A DNA stretch of 64,000 nt from Bradysia coprophila (taxonomy: Eukaryota > Arthropoda > Insecta > Diptera > Sciaridae), in NCBI RefSeq assembly GCF_014529535.1, contig NW_023503481.1, forward strand, positions 186,001-250,000. Reading direction: 5' to 3'. Both the position numbers and the translations under genes were made by a program. This document shows, in pieces, positions 1 to 12,614 of the stretch. The notes below the pieces were generated by a model. That model saw only the letters and a list, made by a program, of their open reading frames with translations, was not told the DNA's origin and did no database searches. Position 1 is the first letter of the stretch. Each line of letters starts with the position of its first letter.

Positions 1-1520
1 CGGCATTCAGTGTGTACATCTTTGCAGCCACCAAACCCACTGCAACTACTCAAATTATGAAGCTTGAAGCTTGAGCAATGCGATATAATAGCTAGAAAAA
101 TTGCATGAGAGCCCGGATCATTTTGAATGAAGGCTAGTACGCAATCACTGAGCCATCCTGTCCACTACAGTACAAGTGTCATCTCACATAAAATGTGCCC
201 AAACAAAAAAAAAAACGAAAAAAAAAACGAAAAAAAAACGAAAAAAAAAACGAAAAAAAAAACGAAAAAAAAAACGAAAAAAAAACGAAAAAATCTTCCA
301 ACCAATTTGAGCTTGTTTAATCTCGCGTTTTCATTCAAACGCAAAAAAAATTGTCTGCCACCCAGAAATGACTTTGTTTTCTGCACCATTTCTTTCGCAG
401 AAAAAAGAAGAAAAATTGTGCGTTATCTTTATCGTTTATTGCTTGTTGGTGGTATTACAGTCGTTTTGATATAATATACGATATTAAGAACGCCCAATAA
501 AAACTGTGATGTATACGAAACGAAACGAAAAACAAGAGCAGCACAAAAAAAATGAGCTAAAACGAAAGCAAAATATAAATTACAAAATATCTTATCGACG
601 TTTACATAGTAATAACGTGCAAAGTATCATCTCATATATGAACCGATTTCAGACTTGTTAAAAAGACAAAAAGGTAAGGAAGAGATACACACAACAGCGA
701 ACAAAAAAAAAAAATGAATCTAAAATTCTTCATCACTTGCTCCATTATATGAAATATGGTGCAGGATGATGAAAAGTGCACGATGAACACAATATTTCAA
801 ACGTACACCTTTCACATATTATAATGCACAATAATGCAAGCGATGCACTAATCTTCGAAACATGTTCAAGTTCGTAAGAAATTATAATTTATAAGTTACA
901 AACGAGGGAACTTTGTTACAACTAATGGGTATAATACGAGGTATGATATATACAACAGCATAACAAGACTTATAATGTATGATTACAACAGAAGAGGAAC
1001 AACAACAACAACAACGGAGGAAGAAAAAACCTTACTCGGAATAAAAAGTTTCAGATGAAGAATATGGAGAAGGAGAAAAAAAACGACGAATAAATGCTGA
1101 TACTATATGAATCTCACAAACGATGATCGATTGACTTAACCTTGTGAGAGTTAAACCATAATAAGAAGTGGTCTGTGGTATAATTGTGATCATGTTTTGT
1201 GTTTGTGATAAAATGCATAAACAGAAAAAAAACTCTTTTTTTTGAAACATAATTGTCAAGCAGACATTAATGGTTGTGTCGTTCACCAGCAACAAAAACA
1301 GAAATTGTGCGTGAGGTCATCAGCGAAGCTTAGAATTTCAGTGAAAACCATATAGGCAAATGGAAGATTTGATTCTGCCGTTCTGTGAAGTGATTTGAAC
1401 AAATCTTAGTTCAGATATCAAGACAAAGGAACTTTGTCCATATTGCTCCCAGGTCCGACTTGTTGTTTCCAGTAATTTTTCAGTTTTCACCCAACTTTCT
1501 ATATTTTCTCCATTTTTCTC
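1..1520. other. gene-free AT-rich stretch
   Basis: No exon with family homology was seen on either strand. It contains an A-rich tandem run (listed separately) and many short A-tracts. If the first exon of arrow lies in this window it could be here or anywhere up to 13.9 kb, but I found no signal-peptide exon with a usable donor. Confidence 0.5.
202..293 (+). repeat. low-complexity tandem repeat, CG plus 8-10 A
   Basis: About eight irregular units of CG followed by eight to ten A residues. A 115-residue open frame runs through it as Lys-Lys-Thr repeats. This is explained by the composition and is not evidence of a gene. Confidence 0.9.
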
Positions 1521-1860
1521 CACAAAACGTACATGGTCGTGTGGGGTATCATTTGAAAGGTAATTTTATGTGCTTTTGGGCCAAATAGGGTCTTATTCCT
1601 ATTCGGCTCAATAGTACATGTGATTACCTTTCTAATGACACCCCACACGACCCTGCACGGTTCGTGTAACTGGACAAATTCTCGTAAGAAAAGTGCACGT
1701 TTTCGGTTTTTGATCACCTTTCACCAGCCACACAAGCTTCGAAGAATTTTTTTGAAAGTGGTTTTGGCTTCTTTGGTAGAATACCTCTCTAGGCACATAT
1801 AAAAAAGTCCACCGGAAAATGCATCCGATTTCGGTATGCTGTTTTTCAAAAGAATCCCTT
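1521..1860. repeat. palindromic repeat family 1, copy a
   Basis: Two arms of about 40 bases (near 1525-1566 and 1623-1665) are inverted copies of each other, sharing the core CACCCCACACGACC or its complement. About 200 more bases follow, also found in other copies at 43.74-44.0 kb (same strand) and, more diverged, at 25.78-25.99 kb (opposite strand). Shared landmarks are a GATCACCTTTCACCAGC-like stretch and a run ending AAAAGTCCACYGGAAAATGC. It is an interspersed non-coding element with a partly fold-back structure. Confidence 0.75.
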
Positions 1861-1869
1861 GCTTCAAAA

Positions 1870-3117
1870 TTCCAGAAATTCTTTAAACTTATCGAGGCTC
1901 TTCATTCTCCAAATTCTCGAGGTTCTTGAAAACTTGTTGTTTCTATTCATTCTTGAAAATTCTCGAATTGTTATCTCTCGATAACCCAACATATCCAAAG
2001 GACTTGAGTTTAAGATGTCAGCTCCAATCGTAGATGAAAGGCGACGAAACAAAAGAAATACTCGCTAAGCTTGTAATCTTTAACATCCCAAGTATGACCC
2101 TCAATACGATCGATTCAGTCTCAGGTTTGCTGCGGTTTTGTACTTAATTACGACGTGTCATTATATTTCGTTGCATTTTGGCAATATGTAATGGCCATAG
2201 CTACTTAAAATTCCTTGTTGAGCAATTAGTGATTTATACGCCTTCTCATACATTGAAAAACATTTCGTCAACTACGTCCAGTATGTGTGAAATGGCTGGC
2301 AGACATATTTCGGCCTTACTTCGGATATTTATATTCCAACGTCTGACATGTATATCGTATATTCATACTCGTGACCAATATTCGTCTGTACAACACAAAC
2401 CTACAAATCTATTAAAATGTACTAATCTAACGAGACGCGACAATGTTTATCTTCGACACAAACGTGTCTTCATGTTCACATTGTGTTCCGTTATCCGCAT
2501 AAAATATCTCTTTCAATTACCAGTTTGTCTTCATCTCGAACATACTGCCATTCAATGAGACAATATATTAAGTGATTATTCGCCATCATGGGTTTGGCAT
2601 TGCTTGCGCTTCAAATTTGACCGAAAAATTTTCCTATAAAAATTCAGCAATTCATACGTTACCCAATGATACGAAACGAGTTTAAAAATGTTTCGGCGAT
2701 TGTGTGGTTTCTCCATCTCTTCTGGTAAAATGAAGAGGCAACAACGGACAAGTCAAGCAAAACGCATTTAATTGAATTTCACAATTCAAAGAATTCTCGT
2801 TACAACGTTAATGAGATAATATACATAATTTGTCTTGTCTTGTGCCATCATTTAGTTTCGCTGCAGATTATGGTATACGAAGAATGGTCTCGCTTTTTAT
2901 TGAAATGTTTAACTTCATTTATAACACACAGACACATAATGTTGTCGGATATAGTTGGTGAGAGACATTAGCTGTTTAGAAAAATGGCATGAGAACATAT
3001 GTATGAATGCTGATCGTATCTTTGGGGAATAAAAATGTTTTTTTCTGTGAAAATGAAAAATGGTTAATGTTGTCATTGACGATTAACTTGTCACAGACGG
3101 ATATTAACAGCTTTACT
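1870..3117. other. gene-free stretch
   Basis: An open frame of 126 codons at 2178-2558 has no signal peptide, no recognisable domain and insect-like non-coding composition. I see no supported gene, RNA or clear repeat here. Confidence 0.5.
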
Positions 3118-3300
3118 ATCTCATCCATTACTTCATTTGATCGAAGATTTTCAGAGATTTGATTTCAGAAATCTTTTACTTCATTTGTTTTGAACATGCC
3201 TTTTGCTATATAAGGCCTCATCAGTCAGAGTTTGACGTTTATTATTGCTGTCGTTGTCGATAACAGATGACAGCCGTCTGTAACAGGTCAAATTGCAATG
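3118..3300 (-). repeat. interspersed repeat family 2, copy a
   Basis: Read on the minus strand it starts near CTGTTACAGACGG, passes through ATCTGTTATCGACAACGAC and a TATATAG box, and ends near AAATGAAGTAAAAGATTT. The same ordered landmarks recur at 5.82, 7.35, 41.81, 46.39, 60.26 and 61.15 kb. No open frame spans it. Size and copy number suggest a SINE or MITE; no clear tRNA-like promoter was seen. Confidence 0.75.
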
Positions 3301-4560
3301 CAATCGGTCTGTGTTTCACAGGAAATGATTTCAATTCTCTTGCTTCAAACGCCAATTGCTTTAGTGTTCAACAGTAGTTAAAACTTCTCAATTTTCGAGT
3401 TTTGAATTTATATTCAAAATATGATTAATGAAATCATTGTTCAAACAACCCCGAACCTCGACTGAAAACGAAAAGATTTTTTTAAAGAGAGAAAAAGACA
3501 ATGAACAACCGAATCCCATTCAAGTGTGAAAACATGCCCACGGCTTTCAACTCGTTTATCCTGTTTATTGTTTGTACACACATAAGAGGCTATACATGAT
3601 CGCTAATACGGAAAAAAATTACCGTGAGCGAAATTGCTAATGCAAATTCTATAGATTAATGTGCGAATGAGTTTCGTCGGATTCGCTTCATTTTTCAATC
3701 ACTAACGAAAGGTCGCGGTGACAATAACATGGAGAAAAAGTTTGCTTTTCTTGCAGGCAAATGTTTAAATATTTATACAGTGAGACTCGAGGGGGAAACT
3801 ATACGAGCGAACTCTGTCCCACGTACTTCCATTGGTGCATCTATACTATTTCTTTCTATTCGCGTACTATTCACTTCTATTGGCGTGCTGGTGCTATTTA
3901 CTTCTTTTGGTCACCTTACTGGTTATTTACGAAGTGACTATTTGCACCGAGTGTAATTTGTCGTTCCACACTAAATGGAATGGATTATAGACTATTTGCT
4001 TTAAGGACGAGGTAATTTTTCCTTGTACAAATTGGCCTTACTCTCAGCCTTCGGGTCTAGTCTCCTTGCCCCTCGATCAGAAGTGTCGAAAATGTGGAGT
4101 GAAGAACTCCTAAAACTTACAAGATCGCAACTAAGGCGTGTAGTACGGCCAATCTCGAACCACTGCACACATTACGATCATTTAAACAGAATAGACCAGT
4201 CAGTTGACCCTATCGTGTTCTTGTCTAGCACCCGAGACTGGCATACACATCCTTGGGAATTGTCCGTTTTTTACCAGCCTCAGGCTTCGAATCTTCTAGT
4301 ATTCTGAACTCCAAGATGAGTATCTTCCGTTGTTAGATGGAAAGCAACTTAACAACTTCTTACTGGAAACTGGAAAATTTCCCTGATTAGGGAAGCAGGG
4401 CAAGGGATTTGGAAACAAATGATTTTGGGTCTGGGTTTTTGCTTCTCTTTTGAAGCCTCCAATCTCTATTCTAATCTAATCTACTATTCTCCCACTGGTG
4501 CAAATAGTCCAAAATATGCTATTTGCTCCCGAGTGTGTAAGTAATTATTGGTTTGTTAAC
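3300..4560. other. gene-free stretch
   Basis: Short open frames at 3729-3956 and 4023-4307 have no recognisable domain, and no splice-supported gene could be built. Nothing else was identified. Confidence 0.45.
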
Positions 4561-4740
4561 GCAGGGAAGAAAAGTTGGAAATTGAATTTCTAGGGATTTG
4601 TTGCCAGAGCGAGTCACCCGAGAAAATAAAATTTCCAACTTTTTTTCCCCATGTCAACACAACGTTTTTCACTACAAAAATTATCGAAGTTTCAGCTGAG
4701 ATGAGAAAATGATCATTTTCTCACCTGTGTTGTGAAAAGA
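4560..4740. repeat. fold-back repeat family 3, copy a
   Basis: A hairpin has arms reading AAAAGTTGGAAATT and its complement, around a centre with GCCAGAGCGAGTCACC. It is followed by a second region containing CACAACGTTTTTCACTAC and a TTTTCTC inverted pair. The whole arrangement recurs at 26.52-26.70 kb and, diverged, at 8.74-8.90 kb. It is a MITE-like palindromic element with no coding capacity. Confidence 0.75.
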
Positions 4741-5817
4741 CAATTACCACCTGGGGGGTAGAAGCCATCAACCTTCAATTTTTGACCCGATGATAGCAAA
4801 TTACTGTTGAGAGGATACATTAACGAGTCCATGGAACACAACCAGTGATTAAGAAGTAGCACCGGTAAATGGTGTCAATGTGTAGACTTCACAGAGAACG
4901 AATCTCTGTAATTATCTTCAGCAATTGCAAGCTTACCAACAAATTGAATCATTGGTTTAGCATAAAAAATCTAAAAATAGAATTTGTTGTCTTCTTCATG
5001 CAACATGCAACGTCGGCGTCGTAAGAAATCTGGTTATTATGAACATCCGCGGAATGAAGTGCTAATAATGATTTAAGACCTGAAATTACATCAATAAGAT
5101 GGCAGAAATTGCTTCTAACCACACACCATAAATAACTTCTTTTCTCCTTCGTCGTCCATCTAACAGCAGTAATGATTCGGTATTATGTTCTCATATATAT
5201 GTACTTATCAACCCGCGTTGATCGGGTGAATAAAAAAAAGAAAAAAAAGCATCTGAGTCCACATGATGGCAGCATACATTGTTGAGTGTGTGTACATTAT
5301 AATAGGCGACTATGCAATATCGTGCTCTTTGTTTGCATCGACTAGAAAGCAATAATAAAATCGAAGAAGAAACTTTTCTCGATTAATATATTAGTTGATC
5401 GTTGACCATAAAATCACCAGGAATAAATTAGCGAATGTTGAATCTTCCGTAACTGCATGAATCGTCCGTGCATAAATGGCCGTACGGAATGGAATACCAT
5501 TTTTGTAAATATATTCAAATGACCACAATAAACATTTTGTTTTTTCTTTATTAATGTCGTAAAGTCCAGCAACCGTAAATCACTCAATGTTACTGGAGTA
5601 AATGGTTTATTCATTTAAATTAAGCACATTCATACATGCATACGAAATTAGCATGAACAACCTTCTGGCTATTGCAATTGTGTGAATGTAAGTAGGATTT
5701 TTTGAAAAAGAAAAGAAAATAAAAATTCTAAAGAATCAGAAAGGTAAAATACCATAAAGAGTGCAGTACAGCGTGTTTTGTCCCGTGCAACACAATTCTG
5801 CGAATTCATTTTTCAGG
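4740..5817. other. gene-free stretch
   Basis: I see no exon, RNA gene or strong repeat here. The open frames on either strand are short and lack domains. Confidence 0.45.
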
Positions 5818-5945
5818 TTATGCCATACGACTTACGACAAAACTAACTACTAGCCTCTGGCTTGTGTTCTTCCATCAAAATGTATTTCAAAACAATTGAA
5901 GTAACAGATTTTGTATCAAACACTCGAGAATACTTGAAACACTAG
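5818..5945 (+). repeat. interspersed repeat family 2, copy b
   Basis: It shares ACGACAAAACTAAC, CCAAAATGTAT-like and CAAAACAATTGAAGTAACAG segments, in the same order, with the minus-strand copy at 7345-7480. It also shares the TTGAAGTAACAGATTTTG-type end seen in other family 2 copies. Confidence 0.75.
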
Positions 5946-6249
5946 AAAAATAACAGACTGGACTGTGGTACGCTTTTTTGTTTTGAAAAACTTGCGGAAA
6001 AGCTGCAAAGAAGTCCGATAAGGCGCAATAGTATTTTACATAACAGAAAAAAGATGAAAAGTAGAATTTTCGTGTGAACATTGTTGATGCGAGGCGAAGC
6101 CGAGACATTTCATTTTTTATACCGAGTTATGTAATGGATTTTACATGTTGAAGGCGTCGAAAGAAGTGCTTGAAAAGAACGGTTTTCGACGCATGTAGCA
6201 TGTAAAAGAACATTACGAAAGGTAACAAGAAAAGAAGAAATGGCAGCGT

Positions 6250-6415
6250 AAGGAATCTTTTGTTGGAAGTCCTTGGAATTGGTGATATGAAGAATAAAAG
6301 GAGTGAAACTTAGCCGAAACTAGTTTCGATCTTCATTGTAAGAGAGTTCCAAACAAAATGAACGAATTTAGATTGATGGAACATTAGCTAGATTGAATGC
6401 TTGATTACTATGATT
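6250..6415 (+). repeat. direct repeat, first copy
   Basis: About 60 bases starting TTGGAAGTCCTTGGAATT and ending GTGAAACTTAGCCGAAA recur at 6872-6936 with few differences. A weaker similarity extends downstream, through a GAATGCTTGATTAC-type segment near 6396 that matches one near 6975. The second copy runs directly into the histone H2B fragment. Confidence 0.75.
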
Positions 6416-6871
6416 TCCAACACTCCTACCATTAAACCACGTATTCAACTATTCATAGCTTAAATCAATCCTCAATTTCAGGAGATGTGACTTTTCGATT
6501 TCTACTTTCGCATTGACTTTCCTCGATATTGTTTTTGACCTTCACCGATTCGACTTTTGATCATAATATTAACCATTGATTTGGCATCATTCCTCGACTC
6601 AAATTTAACTCTGGACTTCGATTCTTTAATTTCACAGAACAAGTGCTCTTTAATCCGCAGTGACTTCCAGAAAATATTCTCTGAATTAGATCTCTCATGA
6701 AATACCTGACTAACGAAGCAAAGACGTTTCCAGTTTTTAACCTACTTCTCCACGACGTTCACATTTGTTTCGTTTCTCCGTCTGTCATTACTGTTCCTCG
6801 ACGCACAATTTTCAAATCAGAAATTGGTTACCAAATTTTAGTTCCTTATTCTACTGACTCCTGGGCCCATA

Positions 6872-6990
6872 ACCTGTTGGAAGTCCTTGGAATTCGCGAT
6901 ATGCAGAATGAAAGAAGTGAAACTTAGCCGAAAGTAAACTGGATCTTTAATTGCTGAAACACTTAGTAGAATGAATGCATGATTACAACG
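6872..6990 (+). repeat. direct repeat, second copy, adjoining the H2B fragment
   Basis: Second member of the direct repeat described at 6250-6415. It ends about 15 bases before recognisable H2B homology starts, so the H2B sequence may have been inserted into, or moved with, this repeat. That link is inference. Confidence 0.7.
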
Positions 6991-7004
6991 TCTAATGCCA
7001 TCTA

Positions 7005-7266
7005 CTCTACATCTACAAAATGTTGAAGCAGGTGCATCCAGACACTGGTATTTCGAGCAGAGCCATGAGTATCATGAACAGTTTTGCCAATGATATTTTC
7101 GAACGAAGCTATCGAAGCATCCCGTTTGGCTCACTACAATAAACGATCGACCATCACCAGTCGGGAAATTCAAACCGCTGTTCGTCTGTTGTTGCCTGGT
7201 GAATTTGCCAAGCACGCTGTCGGCAATGGCACAAAAGCCATCACCAAATATACCAGCTCTAAGTAG
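7005..7266 (+). pseudogene. histone H2B pseudogene, N-terminally truncated and frameshifted
   Basis: The sequence encodes the histone-fold part of H2B: first [18 protein letters not shown] and on to NDIFER (7005-7106), then [16 protein letters not shown] through to KYTSSK and a stop codon at 7264-7266 in a different frame. The switch lies just after the FER codons near 7106 and is best explained by loss of two bases. The basic N-terminal tail is missing. Downstream I see no histone 3' stem-loop of the usual GGC...GCC type, but there is an AATAAA near 7299, which would fit a retrocopy of a polyadenylated transcript. Several normally conserved residues are also changed. It is almost certainly non-functional. 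A short product from an internal start in the second frame is possible but would lack half of the fold. Confidence 0.88.
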
Positions 7267-7344
7267 TAGTTAAATTGATTAAAATGGTTTCACATTGAAA
7301 TAAACGACGAGCGTACCACAGATCAGTCTGTTATTTTCTCCATA

Positions 7345-7480
7345 TGTTTCAAGTATTTTCGAGTGCTTGAAGCAAAATCTGTTACTTCAATTGTTTTGAT
7401 ATACATTTTGGTATAAAAAAACACAAATCAGAGGTCATGGGTTAGTTTTGTCGTCGATTTCCATAACAGATGGCTACCCA
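7345..7480 (-). repeat. interspersed repeat family 2, copy c
   Basis: Minus-strand copy closely matching 5818-5945: same ACGACAAAACTAACC segment, same CAAAACAATTGAAGTAACAG end, with ATCTGTTATGG in place of the more usual ATCTGTTATCG. Confidence 0.75.
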
Positions 7481-8744
7481 TTTCTAAAAATCCATTGCTT
7501 AATGGTACTCTTGTGACACAGAGTGCTGTGTTTAAAGATTGGTAAATGAATCGGTCGTGATTCGACTCATATCAAAATGTTCCGTCATCAATGCCAACGG
7601 ACAACAAATACTTAAAAGTCGATTAGCCATTGATTGTACTCTTAAAAGCAGCCCGACAAATTTGAGTAAACAAATTTATGTGTCGCCTCTTAGTGTCGGC
7701 AATCTTATAAAGCTTTTTTGATTCAAAATCACAACGGTAATAATTATTCATTCAACAGATCTTTGGCTTAAGAAATTTATTTGGTTTTTTTGTTTGTTTA
7801 TCCATCTCTTTCTTTCTGTTTCTTTCGATCGCTTGTGAATCTTTCACTTTCCTCGCGGATCATATGCCGAACATTATGATCGTAAAAAATCATTTTCGTC
7901 TTATTTGTGCGAATTAAAAGTCCATTAGCCGGCAAGATTTATTTCTATTCATTCGAAATATTTGGGAAACTTTGCCGATAAATAGCAGCTTATGCGATGA
8001 TTGGAGAGATTCATTGATGACTGTCCGGCTCTATTATACGGACCGACAAATCGATAGAATTTTATTTAATTATACGAAATGGTTTTATGAATGGGAATCA
8101 GCCGGTGTAAATACATTTTCTGTTTGTTTATTTCGACAGATTTTTCGTAATCGCATTGACCGATTTGGGTTTAAGCTTTGCCTCGAGTTTGCCTAACGGA
8201 ATTTATCTGCAAACATTAACAGAGGCAAATAAGACAAGGTCTTTGATAGAAATACGTTCAGATTACTCCTGTCAATCTGCTTCAAAAGTTATTTCAATTG
8301 TACCGCCATATTCTAATCTAATAGCATATGAGTATATGACATAAGTTATTTGTTTACCGAGGGTAGAAAATAGCAAATTAAAGCTATAGGGATGTTTGTG
8401 GCCAGAGCGAAGCGAGGTGAACACAAAGTTTTTAATTTGAGCATTTGAGACATTAATCAAAATCAAAGTGACAGTTCAAGTGAGAAAAGATGTATTTTCT
8501 CCACAAGAGAGAGAAAGTACTGCAGTTTTCTCGCTAGAAGTATCATTGCATGGCTTATTATTCGGAACTTTTTTTTGGGAATTCTTATGAATTTTAAGAA
8601 CTTTTTGTAATCTTTAAGAATTTTGCAATTTCAAAAATTTGAAAATTGAAATTCCCATCCTGTTCAATCGTCAACAAAACGCAATTTTCTCATGGAGTGA
8701 GGAAAATAAGGTAAATCACCGCACATATGAAATATTTATGTGTT
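7480..8744. other. gene-free stretch
   Basis: Several short open frames (for example 7972-8196 and 8156-8344) lack domains or splice partners. One GGCCAGAGCGAAGCGAGG motif, seen in other hairpins of this window, occurs at about 8399. Confidence 0.45.
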
Positions 8745-8900
8745 CACTTAGGGGAAAAAAGTTGGAAATTTCATTTCTAGTTGGCTCTGCTACGCTCTGG
8801 CCACAAGTCACCAGAGAAAATGAAATTTACTACTTTTTCAGAGTTTCGACTGAGGTGGGAAATTGGGCATATTCTAACCTGCGTTGTTTGCGTCTCCATC
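8745..8900. repeat. fold-back repeat family 3, copy b
   Basis: It carries AAAAAAGTTGGAAATTTCAT and an inverted arm ending AATGAAATTTACTACTT, around a centre containing GCTCTGGCCACAAG. It is followed by the GTTTCGACTGAGGTGGGAAA region, which matches the second half of the copies at 4.56 and 26.52 kb. Confidence 0.65.
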
Positions 8901-11340
8901 GTAATCCCGAGCAAAGTCGGAGTAGCAACAGCTACCACTACTATAAAATGAATTAATAACGTGCATTTAAAGAAGTATGTATACCAGATACAATACATGC
9001 ATTGAACATATTACTTCATTTGTATAAAGTTTTGGAAACGACTCGACTGTATACCAAGTTGATTGATAACATCTCGTACACGTTTCTGTAACGAAAAACA
9101 TTTCTAATTCCAAATACTGTTCACGTCGAAGACTTTAAACTTTCATTGAACACTTCCAATGCAAAGTGCAATATCGGATTGCATGGTCAATGTTGACTGA
9201 CTGGTAATAATATCGAATTTAGTGTACCCTTGTCCGTTCATTTATGTTTCTTTTTTTGTGCAACAAACCGGTTTTTCAAACATCCTTTGCAGCGAAAAAC
9301 TGTGTAGGGATTTATTGTTACTGTCACCTACAAAAAATGGGTTGTTTTTATTGCTCTTTATGATGATTTAAGTTAAAAAGGATTTAGCAAAGGATATCAA
9401 ATGTTTACAGAAATGTTGTTTTATCTTTTGTTGGAATCTTATGTAATTTAGAATCGTGGAGACTGCTCTTTAAAAATTTAATTTAAATATTTTTGGTATG
9501 CTTGCTTGTATAAAGCGTTAGGTTCTAAGAAGATCCATAGATTACAATTAAATTGCTGTTGGATTAATTTTGAAAATCAGGGGTGTCCCATTAATAGTTC
9601 AAGTGGGCTGCTAGGAATTTGGCGCGCGTCATTCACAATAATTGACAAAATGACACATTTTGTATAAGGAAAATGTCACTTTGGGTGTTATTGTGAATGA
9701 TACGGCGCGAAATTTCTCAACACCAAACTGCTCTCTGTGTTTGATTGAAAATCTTGTACTTCATTGATTTTTAACATTTTTTTCCACATAAACCAGGGTC
9801 TCGCTAGTGTTGTATTTTATCGATTGTACTTTTGCTGTTATTTTGTCGCTAACCGTATGCTGATCGTATGTGAATCTTCCTAATCGCACTAGCCTCAGCG
9901 ACCAGTTCCAAAACAATAAGAAATTTTCTCAATTCAATTTTATCTACTCGAGGACTTCGAATCATGCCTGATTTCGAGATACATTTTCGAAAAAATCTGT
10001 GAAAATCGAGAAAATTCGAAAAATTTTCTTCGATTTTCTCAAATTTCAGTAAATTTAAGAAAATTGAAAAATTGGAATGGTTTTCTCAAATTTTCTTCAT
10101 TTTTTTTGATCTTGAGAAAATTCTCGTGAAAAAATTTCGGAAAATTCGAGAAAATCAACAAAACTCTTCTCCAAGATAGGACGTGGTTTGATTCCCCTGT
10201 GTTTTTCTCTAGTGACATTTTTAAGCTCTAAACAAAATAAAATGTCAAACTGAACTAGCAAAGACGTTACCGTTTTGTCATTACAATCAGTTGTTTATTA
10301 CTTACGACTTTCGTCGACACTCGTTCTATTCTGAACATTACTTTGCATACAAATGTTTTCAAGATTCATTTCATGTCGATCGATGACAGTTACCTGCTTT
10401 AATTAAAATTTATGAGATTATTTTAATGGTCCGCTCACTTAACGAACCAATAATATTTCTTTCTATTCAAAAATCTTTCTTCTTTCCGATAACTAGCATT
10501 TCGACGGTGCCGTTGACCATAACAAAACCGAAATTGATTTCCCATTTTATAATTGATGAATGTCGATATGAAACGATTTTCGACTTGGCATCTAATTGAA
10601 ATCAATTTATTTTTAAGCAAAACATTACAAGCTGCAGAGTCTAAATTCCGTTCCATTCGAGATACTTAACGAACAAAAAAAAATATTGAGAACACAAAGT
10701 GTAACCATTTATGGCGCAAATTAAAAGCCAGCAGCATGACTGAAAAAATTGTATTTATTTTTCATGATGCGCGAAAAACTTGATTTCTTTATCTATTTTT
10801 ATGCAAATAAAACAAACAAAAAAATGATTTCAAGAGAGCAGACACCAATTTCGTTTATTCGAAAATTTGACACTTTACCAACAAATTTGGTTAAGATAAT
10901 GGCGGCATAATATCAAATTATGTAAATTTGAATGATATTTTGATGTTCCGAAGATGTTTCGCTTTGAATAAATAATTACCATTATCTTGTTGGCGGCATT
11001 TCGGTTGTATGATATGGCTGGCTGTGTGGTGGATATCCGATAATATAAGTAGGGACGTGGTATAGAATAGCATCTTTAATGTATGCGAAGGTGTGATTTT
11101 TAGGAGAGAATTTAGTGTTTGAACACGTTGCGGCTAAAAGTTGATTAAACTTTTATCACGTTGCCGATTAATTAAAACAGAAAACGAGACCCATGACTCA
11201 GATGTTAATATCCCACAGAGAACACGTCAACGGCGCTATAGCTAATTATTTAAAAGAAAAATTAATTTGAAATCAATTCAGTCGTAGAACCTCTATGAAA
11301 CTTGTTTTTAAAGCCTTTGGAAGTAGGTGGAACAATGGTT
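8900..11340. other. gene-free stretch with degenerate AAATTC-rich runs
   Basis: No gene was recognised. At about 9950-10170 the sequence is a degenerate simple repeat built from GAAAATTCGAGAAAATT-like words, similar in texture to 19.57-19.70 kb and 46.68-46.80 kb. Confidence 0.45.
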
Positions 11341-11344
11341 ATCT

Positions 11345-11397
11345 CGGTAGCACTGAGTACAGAAGCACTTGAGTCAGTACTGGAGCACTTGAGTCGT
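11345..11397 (-). repeat. two units of a 20-bp motif
   Basis: On the minus strand this carries CAAGTGCTCCAGTACTGACT-type units, the reverse complement of the tandem array at 13.76-13.82 kb. Confidence 0.7.
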
Positions 11398-11399
11398 AC

Positions 11400-12590
11400 G
11401 TTAAGGGCCAGAAAAAAAGGAAAATCTACGCGTGAGGTACGCACTTTCATGTAGCTATGTCACTGGTCAATCAGTGGGTTATTACGCCTATCTATCCATA
11501 AGGGTTAAAAATAGATCATCGAATTTCAACACATCAGTTCGATGTATGCAAATCATCGTGATGATGATTATGACGAAGAAGGAGAATCAATGACCGTCAG
11601 TCGGTTATAAAATTCGATTTTTTTTTAATTTTTCCATCAATTTACATTTTGTTCGTCACTCTTCCATCCATGTTAATAACAGTTGATTGAATATGTTTGC
11701 CAAAAAAACATGATTAACTCGTTTTCTCTCTGGTTCCTTTTTTATTAGTCGAATATTTATAGTTTGTTTAGAGCAATGCCAGACGAAAACAGTGTTATGA
11801 TGCGTCTACTGGCAAAGTAACACAATATAAAAATTTCGGATTTATTTTTTTCGCTCCGTTGTTTCGCTTAAAGCAAACGAGCAATCCATTTAATTAATTA
11901 AGTTAAATACAAAAAAAAACAAAAAATTAAAATTGAACACCCACAACCCGTCATTAATTCTTGCATAATAGATACACACTTCCAAAAACATACAAAACAA
12001 AAAACTAAATTTTACATAAAATAGCAATTTCATAGACGCCACACGCGGAGGTTATGGCGAACCGCGCGAATAATTTATTGCGAAAAGAATGTTTTGACTC
12101 ATTCTTATCACGGGTCGCGGAGGAAAAAAGATTTATTCATTTTTTTCCCATCAAGACAAAAAGAGACTTTAAGATTTTTTGGATTTGATTGCTATCTCCA
12201 ATTAACTCGAGAAAATAAAAATAAAAAAACCGAAAAAAAATCGTTTCGTCGTTTAATGTTTGTTTGTTGTTATGCGGTGTTAATTTGCCACTTCAGTGAT
12301 TAGGTACGTCTCATTCAATAATCTATTTTGCGACTTTCTTGAATTGCGTTTCGGTAAAAAAACAAAACATCTACGAGTCGATAACAGAATAGTGAGTACC
12401 GTGTTGCACAAAATCGATTTTTTGTAGCACCAGTCCTATCTTTCCATTTATAGCTACACAAAAAACAACTTGTCCAACGAGATTTTGCGATTGACAACTA
12501 TAATAGCATGGTGGGGTTGAACAAATCTTAAATAGAGTCGCGATATCACCTCTGATTTTTCTTTGTGTTCTTATTGAGGGACTGGAGTAC
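11400..12590. other. gene-free stretch
   Basis: AT-rich with many short A and T tracts. No exon, RNA gene or strong repeat was recognised. Confidence 0.45.
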
Positions 12591-12614
12591 TATAGGGAAC
12601 CACATTCAGTTCGC

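Noticed and set aside
127-474. 115-codon frame with Lys-Thr repeats
   Set aside because: Low-complexity A-rich tandem repeat.
2178-2558. 126-codon frame
   Set aside because: No domain, signal peptide or splice partner; composition like the surrounding non-coding DNA.
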